From VFMC01 sp031400715 (lineage in GTDB: Bacteria; Actinomycetota; Acidimicrobiia; Acidimicrobiales; Ilumatobacteraceae): a stretch of 34,468 nucleotides of DNA. Location of the stretch: contig JANNQK010000055.1 of assembly GCA_031400715.1 (NCBI GenBank), forward strand, positions 1 through 34,468, written 5' to 3'. The notes beneath the pieces were generated by a model. That model had not been told where the DNA came from, ran no database searches, and saw nothing but the letters and a program-made list of their open reading frames with translations. This document shows positions 22,400 through 30,907 of this stretch, piece by piece. The translations under genes were made by a program, and so were the position numbers. Position 1 is the stretch's first letter, and each line of letters begins with the position of its first letter.

Positions 22400-23319
22400 A
22401 GTTCCCCGTCGCCCCGATGAAGGCGGCGCTCGGACAGCTGCCGGCCGATGACGATCGTTGGGCGTACGAGATCAAGTGGGACGGATATCGCACCATCGTG
22501 TTCGTCGACTCGGCTGCGGGTGCCGGCGGAGACAGCGCCCGTGGTGGTGCCGAACGTGTGCGGGTGCAGAGCAGCAGCGGCCTCGACGTCACACGCACCT
22601 ACGGCGAGCTGGCCGACATCTGGCGCGCCGTCAACGCAACGCGGGCCGTGCTCGACGGCGAGATCGTGGTGTTCGGCGACGATGGCCGGCCCAGCTTCGA
22701 AGGCCTCCAACGTCACGAGACGCAAGTGGTGTTCCAGGCCTTCGACGTCCTGGAGATCGACGGCACCGACACCACCGGCCTGCCGTACGAGCAGCGCCGC
22801 GAACTGCTCACCCAACTGCTCGACCCTGGGGCCAACTGGACCGTGCCGGGACATCGCATCGGCGGGGGAGCGGAGCTGTTGGCCGCCACTGCAGCGCAGG
22901 GTCTCGAAGGGATCATGGCCAAACGGCTGGGCAGCGCGTACGTGCCGGGCAAGCGCAGCCCCAACTGGCGCAAGGTGAAGAACCGACTGTCGATCGACCT
23001 GACGATCGGAGGATTCACCACGGGAAGCGGCAGTCGAAGCTCGACGCTCGGGGCGCTCCTCGTCGGACGGCGGGACGGCAACTCGCTGCGGTTCGCAGGA
23101 GGAGTCGGCACCGGGTTCACCCAACAGCGATTGGAGGAACTGGTCGGCCTCTTGACGCCGTTGGTGAGCGAGGAGTGTCCGTTCGATCCCGTTCCTCCCC
23201 GTGAGTACTCACGACATGCGAGCTGGGTGCAGCCGCGGCTGACAGCGCGGCTCGAGATCGCGGAGCTCACCAACGACGGCTACGTCCGCCACGCCAGCTT
23301 CGTCGACCTGGTGGGATGA
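22396..23319 (+). CDS. ATP-dependent DNA ligase (LigC/LigD-ligase-like)
   Basis: 307 aa; the GTG start at 22396 overlaps the CoA-transferase stop. Motif I is EIKWDGYR (25-32) with the adenylated lysine K27. Also visible are LDGEIVVF (86-93), FDVLEIDGTD, motif IV EGIMAKRLGS (171-180) and motif V WRKVKNR (191-197), followed by an OB-fold region (IGGFTTGSG, LLVGRRDGNSLRFAGGVGTGF). This is the two-domain form of the stand-alone actinobacterial LigC or the ligase part of LigD, slightly shorter than usual. It would act in end joining or base-excision repair. No Ku or LigD polymerase gene is in the window. Confidence -1.
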   Translation: MKFPVAPMKAALGQLPADDDRWAYEIKWDGYRTIVFVDSAAGAGGDSARGGAERVRVQSSSGLDVTRTYGELADIWRAVNATRAVLDGEIVVFGDDGRPSFEGLQRHETQVVFQAFDVLEIDGTDTTGLPYEQRRELLTQLLDPGANWTVPGHRIGGGAELLAATAAQGLEGIMAKRLGSAYVPGKRSPNWRKVKNRLSIDLTIGGFTTGSGSRSSTLGALLVGRRDGNSLRFAGGVGTGFTQQRLEELVGLLTPLVSEECPFDPVPPREYSRHASWVQPRLTARLEIAELTNDGYVRHASFVDLVG

Positions 23320-23365
23320 CGCCGCCAAAGCTGAGCGAGGTGCTGCCGAGCAAGGGCGCTGCGAG

Positions 23366-24208
23366 TCAGAACAGTCGTTCCCGTGCACCTTCTGCGATGA
23401 GCCGCGGAACGGCACGCGACGAGGGAACGCAGACGTAGTTGAACCCGCGGAACGGGTACACCCCGGCGCGGTCGAACTCGGCGCGACTCAGCGGATCTCG
23501 GCCGTAGAGGAAGTCGACGATCGAGTAGATCGAGTAGCCGAGCTCGTCGGTGACGAACTCGTGCATGTCGGCTCGGGTGTAGCCGAACGGGGCCAGCACG
23601 CCGTCGCGTCCGCACTCGATCACGACCACCGGTTCGCTGTACTCGACGGTCTTGCGGGCACCCTTCAGCGCCCACAGCTCGGCACCCTCGATGTCGAGTT
23701 TCAGCAGATCGAGTCGCCCGTCGCCCACGATGTCGTCGATCGTGTGCACCTCGACTTCGCGCCCGGAGTCGGCGGCCGTGTTCAACGGATCGGGATGGAA
23801 CGAGGCGAAGCCGGAGTGGTCGTCGAAGAAGGTCATCGCGCCCTTCTCCTCGCCGAGCGCGCCGGCCACCAGGTTCACCTGTGGGAAGCGCCGCGACAGC
23901 GCCTTCACCTTCTTCGGCACCGGTTCGACGGCGGTGTGCGAGCCGTTGGGTGCGAGGTTCACCATCTGGGCGAGCACCGACCCGACGTGGCAGCCACCAT
24001 CGAAGCAGTGCGAGTCGTCGCGGATGAGGTGGGTGAGCGCAAGATCGAATCGATACGGCTCGAGATAGAAGTCCCACAGCTCGGGGTGTCGGTACCGCTT
24101 CACGACGTACGAGGCCCATCGCATGCGTTCGTATGCATGGCCCATCGGCGTTCCCACCAGGTTCACCTTTGCCCGCATCATCAACGTTCGTGCTGCGACC
24201 GTGTTCAT
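23366..24208 (-). CDS. FkbM-family methyltransferase
   Basis: 280 aa from the ATG at 24208, with a purine-rich GGGGTGGA just upstream. The SAM-binding motif is CFDGGCHVGSVLAQM (68-82), then AVEPVPKKVKAL, and the FkbM signature LLKLDIEGAELWAL (168-181) followed by VVVIECG. The C-terminal GYSIYSIVDFLYGRDPLS and YPFRGFNYVCVPS fit the family. FkbM enzymes O-methylate sugars, lipids or secondary metabolites; the acceptor is unknown. It is a single gene, convergent with the ligase (46-bp gap without a clear hairpin) and divergent from kynureninase. Confidence -1.
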   Translation of the reverse strand: MNTVAARTLMMRAKVNLVGTPMGHAYERMRWASYVVKRYRHPELWDFYLEPYRFDLALTHLIRDDSHCFDGGCHVGSVLAQMVNLAPNGSHTAVEPVPKKVKALSRRFPQVNLVAGALGEEKGAMTFFDDHSGFASFHPDPLNTAADSGREVEVHTIDDIVGDGRLDLLKLDIEGAELWALKGARKTVEYSEPVVVIECGRDGVLAPFGYTRADMHEFVTDELGYSIYSIVDFLYGRDPLSRAEFDRAGVYPFRGFNYVCVPSSRAVPRLIAEGARERLF

Positions 24209-24433
24209 TCATCCACCCCTCGGTGGTCGCCGGCTCCGCCCCGCGACATGCAAGGTGACAGTCTGGCGTCGAACGAAACACATCCGCAATGGGGCTTCGT
24301 CAGGGATTGTTCAAGATCCGTCACGCTCGGTCGTCGTCGGCGCGAGCGCACGCCCGACGCGTTCCGCCGGTCTGGTTCTGCTGATCTCGCTCTCTCATGT
24401 GGTCACTCGTGTGTGGCCGGACGTGTCGTCTGG

Positions 24434-24439
24434 CATTCT
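24434..24439 (+). promoter_or_regulatory. Possible -10 (CATTCT) giving a leaderless kynU mRNA
   Basis: TGG-CATTCT ends 7 bases before the ATG at 24447, with no Shine-Dalgarno. The first hexamer base is not the usual T, so support is weak. Confidence -1.
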
Positions 24440-24446
24440 TCGAGTC

Positions 24447-25625
24447 ATGACCGACACCGACTCCGCCAACGATGCCCTTCGCTCGGCAGCGCTGGCGCTC
24501 GACGCAGCCGATCCGCTGGCCCGCTGGCGTGACGAGTTCGTGATCGGCGATCCCGAGCTCGTCTACCTCGACGGGAACTCCCTCGGACGAACGCCGAAGC
24601 GCACCCTGGCGCGCATGCAGGAAGTGATCGAGCACGAGTGGGCCGGCGATCTGATCCGCTCATGGTCACACTGGATCGATCAGCCACAACGGGTGGGGGA
24701 TCTGCTTGCGCCGCTCATCGGTGCTCGCCCGGGTGAAGTGGTGGTCCACGACTCGACGACGGTGAACCTCTACCAGCTGCTGCATGGGGCTGCGGCGCTT
24801 CGCCCCGATCGCCCGACCCTGGCCGTCGACCAACACGACTTCCCGAGCGATCGATACGTGGTGGACGGCGTGGCGCTGGCCACGGGGCGCACCGTGCGCA
24901 ACGGGTTCGAGGTGCTCGACGATGTCGCCGTGATCGTGCGCTCGGTGGTCGACTACCGAACTGCCGAGGTCGTCGATGTCGCGGCCGAGACGGCCCGAGC
25001 ACACGCCGCCGGCGCGCTCGTGGTGTGGGATCTCTCCCATGCCGCCGGTGTGCTCGCGATCGATCTCCATGGTGCCGGTGCCCAACTCGCGGTCGGATGC
25101 ACCTACAAGTTCCTGAACGGCGGGCCGGGTTCGCCGGCGTTCACCTATGTGGCGCACGACCTGCAGGGCGCGATCGGCCAGCCGATCTGGGGTTGGTTCA
25201 GCCAGCGCGACCAGTTCGCGATGGGTCCCCGCTACGAACCGCGCGCCGACATCGCCCGGATGCTCATCGGTACCCCATCGATCCTGGCGCTGACCGGGGC
25301 TGAGTGCGGGATCTCGGTGTCGGCGGAAGCCGGGATCGAGGAGATCGCCCACAAGGCCCGCTCGATCACCGGCTACGCGATCGAACTGTGCGATCACTTC
25401 GGCCTCGAGGTGTGCACGCCTCGAGCGGCCGAACGTCGAGGAGGCCACGTGTCGGTGGTTCACCCTCTGGCCAGGGAGCTCACCGCTGCCCTCATCGAGC
25501 GCGGGGTGATCCCCGACTTCCGCGAACCCGACCTCGTGCGCCTCGGCATGTCTCCCCTCACGACCCGCTTCGTCGACGTCTACGACGGGATCGCTGCTCT
25601 GGCTGAGCTGGTCGAGTCGACCTGA
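24447..25625 (+). CDS. kynU: Kynureninase
   Basis: 392 aa, normal length. The ATG at 24447 is chosen because upstream frame extension is not protein-like. It is a PLP fold type I enzyme. YLDGNSLGRTP (40-50), WIDQPQRVGDLLAPLIGA, VVVHDSTTVNLYQLLHGA, FPSDRYVVDG, VVWDLSHAAG (D195, H198), CTYKFLNGGPG with the PLP lysine K221, and IWGWFSQ match kynureninase closely. It hydrolyses kynurenine or 3-hydroxykynurenine to anthranilate or 3-hydroxyanthranilate plus alanine. No other tryptophan- or NAD-pathway gene adjoins, so the catabolic or biosynthetic role is open. Confidence -1.
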   Translation: MTDTDSANDALRSAALALDAADPLARWRDEFVIGDPELVYLDGNSLGRTPKRTLARMQEVIEHEWAGDLIRSWSHWIDQPQRVGDLLAPLIGARPGEVVVHDSTTVNLYQLLHGAAALRPDRPTLAVDQHDFPSDRYVVDGVALATGRTVRNGFEVLDDVAVIVRSVVDYRTAEVVDVAAETARAHAAGALVVWDLSHAAGVLAIDLHGAGAQLAVGCTYKFLNGGPGSPAFTYVAHDLQGAIGQPIWGWFSQRDQFAMGPRYEPRADIARMLIGTPSILALTGAECGISVSAEAGIEEIAHKARSITGYAIELCDHFGLEVCTPRAAERRGGHVSVVHPLARELTAALIERGVIPDFREPDLVRLGMSPLTTRFVDVYDGIAALAELVEST

Positions 25626-25704
25626 TCGGTCCTGGTTGGCGGGTCGGTCGGCGCCCGAGGTCGGGGCGAATCCTTCGGCACTCCCCACTATCCCCCGCTA
25701 ACCT

Positions 25705-25720
25705 TCAAGAGTTGGTCAAG
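25705..25720 (+). promoter_or_regulatory. SARP-like direct-repeat box upstream of an LPVTG gene
   Basis: TCAAGAG-TTGG-TCAAGAT differs from the box at 10356-10371 at one base within the 16-bp core. It lies 67 bp before the ATG at 25788. The two TCAAG units again have an 11-bp period. Confidence -1.
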
Positions 25721-25787
25721 ATATTGCCGACGGCGAACGAGCATCGGCCGACATCGCGAACCAGCCGGCACGGAACGGGGTGGCTTG

Positions 25788-26537
25788 ATGAGCAGACGAA
25801 CGATTTCAACAACGGTGAGAACGGTGGGGATTGCAGCGTGGGGGGTGGCCGCTGCTTCGCTGATGGTGATCGGCTTGTCGACCACTGCGTCGGCACACAC
25901 CGCACCCATCTCCGCCAGCTGCGAGGCAGGTCTGTCGGTGTCGCTCACCGACTACAGCGTCGACGGCGTGAACACGGTGAGAGTGTGGATCGACGGCGCC
26001 GAACGGGCGAACACCGCCTTCGGAGCATCGACGAGCGCGTCGTTCTCCTTCGGCGATCCAACTGTGACGCACACGTGGCGGGTGAGCGTGTCGGCATTCG
26101 ACGACCCGACCGGCGCGAACGGATGGAGTTTCGACACCGGCACCAACTCGATCCCGGTGTGCGCTTCGGCGGCCACTTCGGCACCGGCACCGGCCAGCAC
26201 GGCACCGGCCAGCACGGAACCGGCCACCACGGCACCGGCCAGCACGGAACCGGCCACCACGTCGCCGGCCGCCGCTGCGACGACGGTTGTCGCCGCCGCC
26301 GCCCCGGTCACGACGTATCCCACCGCAGCGACGCCTCCATCGAAGGAGCCGACGGTGTCCCCGGTCGTCTCGGCCAAGGTTGCCCAAGAGCCGCCGACGG
26401 TGCCTGCGGTCTCGGCCAGTTCGGGCAGCCTGCCGGTCACCGGTCAGTCGAACATGGGAGCCGTCGGCGTGTCGCTGCTGCTGTTCGGGTTCGGCATCTT
26501 GTTGATCGTGGCGACGCGTCGCCCCGACACTGCCTGA
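25788..26537 (+). CDS. Second LPVTG-type surface protein
   Basis: 249 aa. ATG at 25788, GGGGTGG upstream; a TTG three bases earlier is in frame. Residues 1-36 are a signal peptide (RTVGIAAWGVAAASLMVIGL, cleavage after TASA). Residues 37-126 form a small domain with one Cys pair (C45, C125). An Ala/Thr/Pro/Ser linker with a 10-residue repeat (ASTEPATTAP type) follows, then LPVTG (215-219), a hydrophobic helix (223-242) and a short RR tail. It shares the sorting motif with the protein at 7118-8209 but no domain similarity is obvious. A wall-attached or stalk-like protein is likely, with unknown function. A SARP-like box upstream links it to the Tad operon. Confidence -1.
   Translation: MSRRTISTTVRTVGIAAWGVAAASLMVIGLSTTASAHTAPISASCEAGLSVSLTDYSVDGVNTVRVWIDGAERANTAFGASTSASFSFGDPTVTHTWRVSVSAFDDPTGANGWSFDTGTNSIPVCASAATSAPAPASTAPASTEPATTAPASTEPATTSPAAAATTVVAAAAPVTTYPTAATPPSKEPTVSPVVSAKVAQEPPTVPAVSASSGSLPVTGQSNMGAVGVSLLLFGFGILLIVATRRPDTA
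26201..26260 (+). repeat. Exact 30-bp tandem duplication
   Basis: Bases 26201-26230 and 26231-26260 are identical, with a partial copy before them. They encode the Ala/Thr/Pro linker of the second LPVTG protein. Confidence -1.
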
Positions 26538-26554
26538 TCGCCTCCTGACCCGAT

Positions 26555-26619
26555 CCTGACTCGGCCCTGACTCGGCCCTGACTCGAGGGGTCGAAGCCGG
26601 GGTTCGGGCGGATCCGCCC
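26555..26619. other. 11-bp tandem repeat and palindrome after the LPVTG gene
   Basis: CCTGACTCGGC is repeated at 26555 and 26566, with a partial copy at 26577. The perfect palindrome GGGCGGATCCGCCC lies at 26606-26619. The palindrome could act as a weak terminator. The rest of the stretch to the next start has two TTGACG elements (near 26655 and 26675) that could be -35 hexamers, but no convincing -10. Confidence -1.
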
Positions 26620-26788
26620 TCCTGGGCGGCCGTCAGATGTGGAGACTCTCGCTTTGACGCCGTACGACGTCGTTTGACGATCCGAACGACAACCTCTGAT
26701 CATCTCTTGTCTCAGTCGGTGCGCCGTGGCGCCGATGACATCGACGAAGCGCGATTCGGGCCGATCCGGTCGCGAGGAGGTCGGGGTC

Positions 26789-27673
26789 ATGAAGCAGTCA
26801 GCACGTTGGCTCATCGGTGGTCTTGCGGCGTTGCCGCTGCTCACCGTCACGACGATGGCGGTGGCATCGTCGAGTTCGAGCAGCGACCAAGTGGTCGCGT
26901 GCCGCAGCGCCAGCGGGTTCCTGCGCATCCCCGATGATGGGCGGGGTTGCCGCCGTGGAGAAGAACGGGTGGTCTGGAACGTGGTCGGTCCCGCGGGTCC
27001 GATCGGCGCCCCTGGGCCTGGCGGTACTCCTGGCCCAGCGGGTGCCGATGGTGCCGACGGTATCGATGGTGCCGATGGCATCGATGGTGGTGTCGGCCCG
27101 GCGGGCGCTCAAGGACCGGCGGGACCGGCCGGACCGGCGGGCCCGGCTGGTGCCCCGGGCGCTGGCTGCGCATCGTCGTGTGCTGCGTCGCCAGAGGTCG
27201 CGATCTTCATGAAGGTTGCCGGCATCGCCGGACCGTCGGTCTCTGAACGGCACCCCGACGAGATCGAACTCACCGGGTACCGGTTCGAGGTCGAGAACTC
27301 CGGTGGCACCTCCAGCGGTGGCGGCAGCGGCGCGGGCAAGGCGACGTTCAGCCCGTTGATTGCGTCGAAGCTGCTCGACATCGCCAGCCCAGCGTTGATG
27401 CTGGCCGTGGCGACCGGGAGGGTGATCGACGACGTGACCCTCACCGTGGAGCGCCTCGATGAAGGGGGCACCCGCCTCGCCCAGATCGTGCTGACCAACG
27501 TCACCTTCGGCCAGTTCAGCGACGAGAGCCAACAGGACGCCCAGTTCCCCAGTGACGAACTGGTGCTGAGCTACGACACGATCGTGTTCACGGTGTGGCC
27601 GCAGACAGCCGATGGCAGCGCCGGCACCCCGGTGACGGCCGGCTGGAATGTGGTGGGCAACCGGGCGCTCTGA
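26789..27673 (+). CDS. Secreted collagen-like protein fused to an Hcp-type domain
   Basis: 294 aa; ATG at 26789, strong GAGGAGG at 26774-26780. Residues 1-27 are a signal peptide. Residues 34-64 (VVACRSASGFLRIPDDGRGC ending in VVWN) form a two-Cys module that I associate with actinobacterial collagen-like proteins. Residues 67-126 are 20 uninterrupted Gly-X-Y triplets, followed by CASSC. Residues 136-290 match the Hcp tube-protein family: EVAIFMKVAGIAGPS, DEIELTGYRFEVEN, a Gly/Ser loop, KATFSPLIASKLLDIASPAL, DDVTLTVERLDEGG, LVLSYDTIVFTVWPQ and DGSAGTPVTAGWNV. No other type VI secretion gene is present. A trimeric extracellular fibre carrying ring-forming heads is inferred. Domain calls are sure, function is unknown. 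Confidence -1.
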   Translation: MKQSARWLIGGLAALPLLTVTTMAVASSSSSSDQVVACRSASGFLRIPDDGRGCRRGEERVVWNVVGPAGPIGAPGPGGTPGPAGADGADGIDGADGIDGGVGPAGAQGPAGPAGPAGPAGAPGAGCASSCAASPEVAIFMKVAGIAGPSVSERHPDEIELTGYRFEVENSGGTSSGGGSGAGKATFSPLIASKLLDIASPALMLAVATGRVIDDVTLTVERLDEGGTRLAQIVLTNVTFGQFSDESQQDAQFPSDELVLSYDTIVFTVWPQTADGSAGTPVTAGWNVVGNRAL

Positions 27674-27771
27674 CCCGGTGCAGAGATGCCCGCACCGTCG
27701 AGTTGCGGTCACGTGGCTCGTGTTGCACTGCAGCAACAGCACGAGGTGCCGACACCTCGACGAGGCGCTGC

Positions 27772-29151
27772 GTGGAAGCCCTCAAGAAGCGCGCCGAGCG
27801 TGCCGATGTGGAGGTCGTGGACGGCGTGACGTCATCCTCGGGCGGCAGGGCATCGGTCGACCCGACGGCGCGAGGTCTGCGGTCGCGTCCCGCCTTCGAT
27901 CCGATGAGTGGGAGCTGGCCGATGATCGGCCTCAATGTCGTGTCCGTGCTGTTGGTGATGACCGGTTGCTCGTTCGCTGCCGACGCACTGTCGGACGATC
28001 CTTGGACACTCCCGATCTACCTTGCGCTGGCATCTGCCGCGCTGTTCGTCCTGATCGCTCTGCCGCTGCGTTACTTCTTGATGCAACAGCGCCGTGAGGC
28101 CGAGACACGCGAAGCACTCCTCGGTGCCGAGAGTGCCCGGCGAGAATTCGATTCGCGTCTCGTGCGGGCGCTCGACATGGCCTCCGACGAGACGTCGGTG
28201 CTGGAGATCGCTGTTCGGGCGATCCAGACTCGCACGGTCTCGGCGTGTGCCGAGGTGCTGCTCGCTGACTCCAGCCGGGCCCACCTGTCCAGGGTCGCAG
28301 GCACGACCTCGGCTGCCTGTGGTGGCGAGTGCCGGTGCAGTGTCACGACTCCACGTGGATGCCCAGCGGTCCGGTCGGGCCACGCGCTCAGCTTCGAAGA
28401 CAGCGACGCGTTCGACACCTGTCCGCACCTTCGCGACCGAGGAGCGTCGCCGGTCAGCGCCATCTGCATCCCGGTGAGTGTGATGGGGTCGTCGGTGGGT
28501 GTCGTTCATGCGGTTCGACCTGCCTCCCGGGGCTTCGTCGCCGAGGATCGAACCGCCCTGGCATCGGTCGCTCAGCAGCTGGGATCACGGCTCGGTCTTG
28601 TTCGCGCCATGACCCAGAGCGAGGTTCAGGCCAACACCGACCCGCTCACCGGCCTCCTCAACCGACGCAGCCTCGAGAACCAGGCGCGACGTCTGGGGCA
28701 CGACGGCGTCTCGTTCTCGGTCGTGCTCGCAGACCTCGACCACTTCAAGGTGTTGAACGACACCCACGGCCACGACGTCGGCGATCGAGCGCTGCGCCTG
28801 TTCGCCCAGGTGTTGAAGCGCACCTTCCGTGACGTCGACCTCGTGTGCAGATACGGAGGTGAGGAGTTCTTGGTGGTGCTGCCGGGCACTCGCCGCGAGA
28901 ATGCTGCGGCGGTGATGGACCGTGTGCACCTCGAGCTGATGACAGCCGTCGGTGATGGTCGCACGCCGCCGTTCACCTTCTCGTCGGGCATCGCCGACAG
29001 CGATGAAACGGCCGACCTCGCGGAGCTGGTGACGCTCTCCGACTCACGATTGCTGCAGGCGAAGGCAGCCGGAAGGAATCGCACCGTCACCGGTCTGCAC
29101 ACCCTCACCGACGAGCCGATCACGTCCGAGGCTGGAGCGACTGTTCCTTGA
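27772..29151 (+). CDS. Membrane diguanylate cyclase with Cys-rich GAF-like domain
   Basis: 459 aa from the GTG at 27772 (GAGG upstream); internal ATGs at 27904 and 27919 are alternatives. Helices lie at 51-70 and 81-102. A coiled segment (105-135) and a GAF-like domain (about 138-278) follow. The GAF part has five cysteines: C183, C187 and C189 (CGGECRC), C197 (GCPAVRSG) and C217 (DTCPHLRDR). The GGDEF domain (285-440) has NTDPLTGLLNRR, VLADLDHFKVLNDTHGHDVG, the active-site GGEEF (362-366) and an I-site RDVD (353-356), five residues upstream. Catalysis (2 GTP to c-di-GMP) and product inhibition should be intact. The cysteines may bind a metal or respond to redox state (inference). No EAL domain is present. 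Confidence -1.
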   Translation: MEALKKRAERADVEVVDGVTSSSGGRASVDPTARGLRSRPAFDPMSGSWPMIGLNVVSVLLVMTGCSFAADALSDDPWTLPIYLALASAALFVLIALPLRYFLMQQRREAETREALLGAESARREFDSRLVRALDMASDETSVLEIAVRAIQTRTVSACAEVLLADSSRAHLSRVAGTTSAACGGECRCSVTTPRGCPAVRSGHALSFEDSDAFDTCPHLRDRGASPVSAICIPVSVMGSSVGVVHAVRPASRGFVAEDRTALASVAQQLGSRLGLVRAMTQSEVQANTDPLTGLLNRRSLENQARRLGHDGVSFSVVLADLDHFKVLNDTHGHDVGDRALRLFAQVLKRTFRDVDLVCRYGGEEFLVVLPGTRRENAAAVMDRVHLELMTAVGDGRTPPFTFSSGIADSDETADLAELVTLSDSRLLQAKAAGRNRTVTGLHTLTDEPITSEAGATVP

Positions 29152-29235
29152 GCGTGGTGTGAAGGCGGTCAGACGTCGTGGTCCTCAGGTGGCCGACGGC
29201 TCGGCGACCGAATCAACCAGCAGGATCCGCGTCGC

Positions 29236-30663
29236 TCACGGCGCCCGCTTTCGCCTCGACGTGGTCGCTCGGCCGGGTTTCGGCGTGCCATGGGCGATGA
29301 GGTCGGTGTAGGCCGACTCCAGGCACTGGCGCAGTCGGGCCGGGTCGGTCACCGCTGCGGGGTCGATCTGGATGCCGAGATCGAGGCTGCCCGCCGTGGA
29401 GTACGCCGTGAGATTGAACGCGGTGCCGGCCACCGGACCGAAGATGTACGTGTGCTCGGTGCGGGCGCCCGCCACATAGGAGTCGCCGAGGTACCCAGGG
29501 AGGTTGCTCGTCGCGAAGTCGATGTGGGCGGCCTGGCTGCGGGCGATCCCCGTCACCACCGACGTGGGTAAGAGGTTTGCCACCGTCGCCACGTTTGCCA
29601 TCGGTCCGCCGCCGTGGACCGCCTCGCGGCGACGGTGAACGAGGTGGCGCACCGTGGCGAAGCGCTCGGCGAGCGACATGGAGCCCGCGGGCACGTCGAC
29701 CGGGACGGGGGTGAACGCGTTCGCCGGGCCGGTCGCGCTGCCGCGTGTGCTCACTACGAACGAGATGTGCAGGTGGTCGAGCGCGACGCCCAAGCCGTCG
29801 TGATAGCGCACCGCCCCCTCGATGGCCCCGGCGACGAACAGGTCGTTCAGACTGCCGCCGAGACCCTTGGCAGCGGCGTGGCTGGCGTCGAAGGGCATGC
29901 TCAGCGCCTCGAGGTGACGGCCTCGCGATCTGGTGGCCCACAGCGGCGAGCCCGCCTGGTGCATCGTGTCCGATGCCGTGCGGGCCAACTCGTCGACCTG
30001 CTTGCGCGCACCTGCCAGACGTTCCGGATGGGCGAGCGTGTCCGCCGCCGCCCGCGTGAGGCCGGCCGGGACGCGGAGCACGTCGGAGAGCGCTCCCCGC
30101 ACCTGCTCGGCCAGTCCCGTACGCGACTTGGTCTCACTCGCCAGCACAGCGGCCAGATCCACCTCGGGCGGATCCTCGGCGTCGGGTTCTTTGGCGGTGT
30201 AGGCGCCCCCCAGTCGGACCGCGCCATGACCGTCGGTGACGACATGGTGGAGCTTCATCGCGAGCGCACCCCGGCCATCGGCCAGTTTGTCGATCGCGAC
30301 GTACTGCCACAGCGGGCGGGTGCGATCGTACGGGTCCTGGAGCCACGGGCGCGACCAGTCGAGGAGGTCGCGCAACGTGCCCTCGCCGGGCGCTCCGATG
30401 TGGCGGACGTGCCAGTCGAGATCGAACTCGGGGTCGGTCTCCCAATGTGGTGCTCCGAACGGGGTGCTCGGTTCGATCACGCGCTGTCGGAGTCGAGGCA
30501 CGTCTGCCACGGCATGGGCGATGAGCCGGCGGAAACGGGGGACATCGAGCGGTCGGTCGAAGATCGTGATCGACCCTCCGCTCGGCGCCATCCAAGGATC
30601 ACGCTCGATGTGCCACATGAGTTCCTCGGCACCGCTCATGGAGCGTTCGTCCGGTTCGTTCAC
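29236..30663 (-). CDS. WS/DGAT-family wax ester synthase/diacylglycerol acyltransferase
   Basis: 475 aa. The GTG at 30663 (VNEPDERSMSGAEELMWHIE) is preceded by AAGGGGGG; upstream open frame is not protein-like. The catalytic HHxxxDG motif is HHVVTDG (139-145). DPYDRTRPLWQYV, an LNDLFVAGAIEGA segment in the second half and NLPGYLGDSYVAGAR near the C-terminus follow the family. It transfers acyl groups from acyl-CoA to alcohols or diacylglycerol, giving storage wax or triacylglycerol, at the membrane or lipid-body surface. Actinobacteria commonly carry several copies. It is convergent with the diguanylate cyclase gene and in the same direction as the secreted sugar-dehydrogenase-like gene, 244 bp downstream of that gene's stop. 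Confidence -1.
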   Translation of the reverse strand: MNEPDERSMSGAEELMWHIERDPWMAPSGGSITIFDRPLDVPRFRRLIAHAVADVPRLRQRVIEPSTPFGAPHWETDPEFDLDWHVRHIGAPGEGTLRDLLDWSRPWLQDPYDRTRPLWQYVAIDKLADGRGALAMKLHHVVTDGHGAVRLGGAYTAKEPDAEDPPEVDLAAVLASETKSRTGLAEQVRGALSDVLRVPAGLTRAAADTLAHPERLAGARKQVDELARTASDTMHQAGSPLWATRSRGRHLEALSMPFDASHAAAKGLGGSLNDLFVAGAIEGAVRYHDGLGVALDHLHISFVVSTRGSATGPANAFTPVPVDVPAGSMSLAERFATVRHLVHRRREAVHGGGPMANVATVANLLPTSVVTGIARSQAAHIDFATSNLPGYLGDSYVAGARTEHTYIFGPVAGTAFNLTAYSTAGSLDLGIQIDPAAVTDPARLRQCLESAYTDLIAHGTPKPGRATTSRRKRAP

Positions 30664-30864
30664 AGCAAGCCCCCCTTCCGGCACGCACAGCGGCCAGCTC
30701 TGTGGACAACATCGCGAACTCTTCGGCTCCTCGGCCGCGAGCTCACGGTGCGACTGCGCCGCTGCCGGGGTGTCCGCCTGCGATGTCGGCCGTGTGCACT
30801 GTGCCCAGCCAGGGGGTCGCCGACCTAGGGCCGAATGGCACGACTCACCGGAGAACGGGGCTGC

Positions 30865-30885
30865 GCCGTGCTCAACCAGCACGGC
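30865..30885 (-). terminator. Hairpin after the sugar-dehydrogenase-like gene
   Basis: GCCGTGCT (30865-30872) pairs perfectly with AGCACGGC (30878-30885) around 5 bases, about 22 bases past the stop. A second compact hairpin (30893-30908) abuts the stop codon. Neither has a T-run. The rest of 30664-30907 holds nothing that I recognise apart from the WS/DGAT ribosome site. Confidence -1.
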
Positions 30886-30907
30886 AGGGCGGGGCGAGCG
30901 TGCTCGC

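Noticed and set aside
26789..27673. Part of a type VI secretion system
   Set aside because: No sheath, baseplate, VgrG or ClpV-like gene is in the window, and the protein has a signal peptide and a collagen stem.
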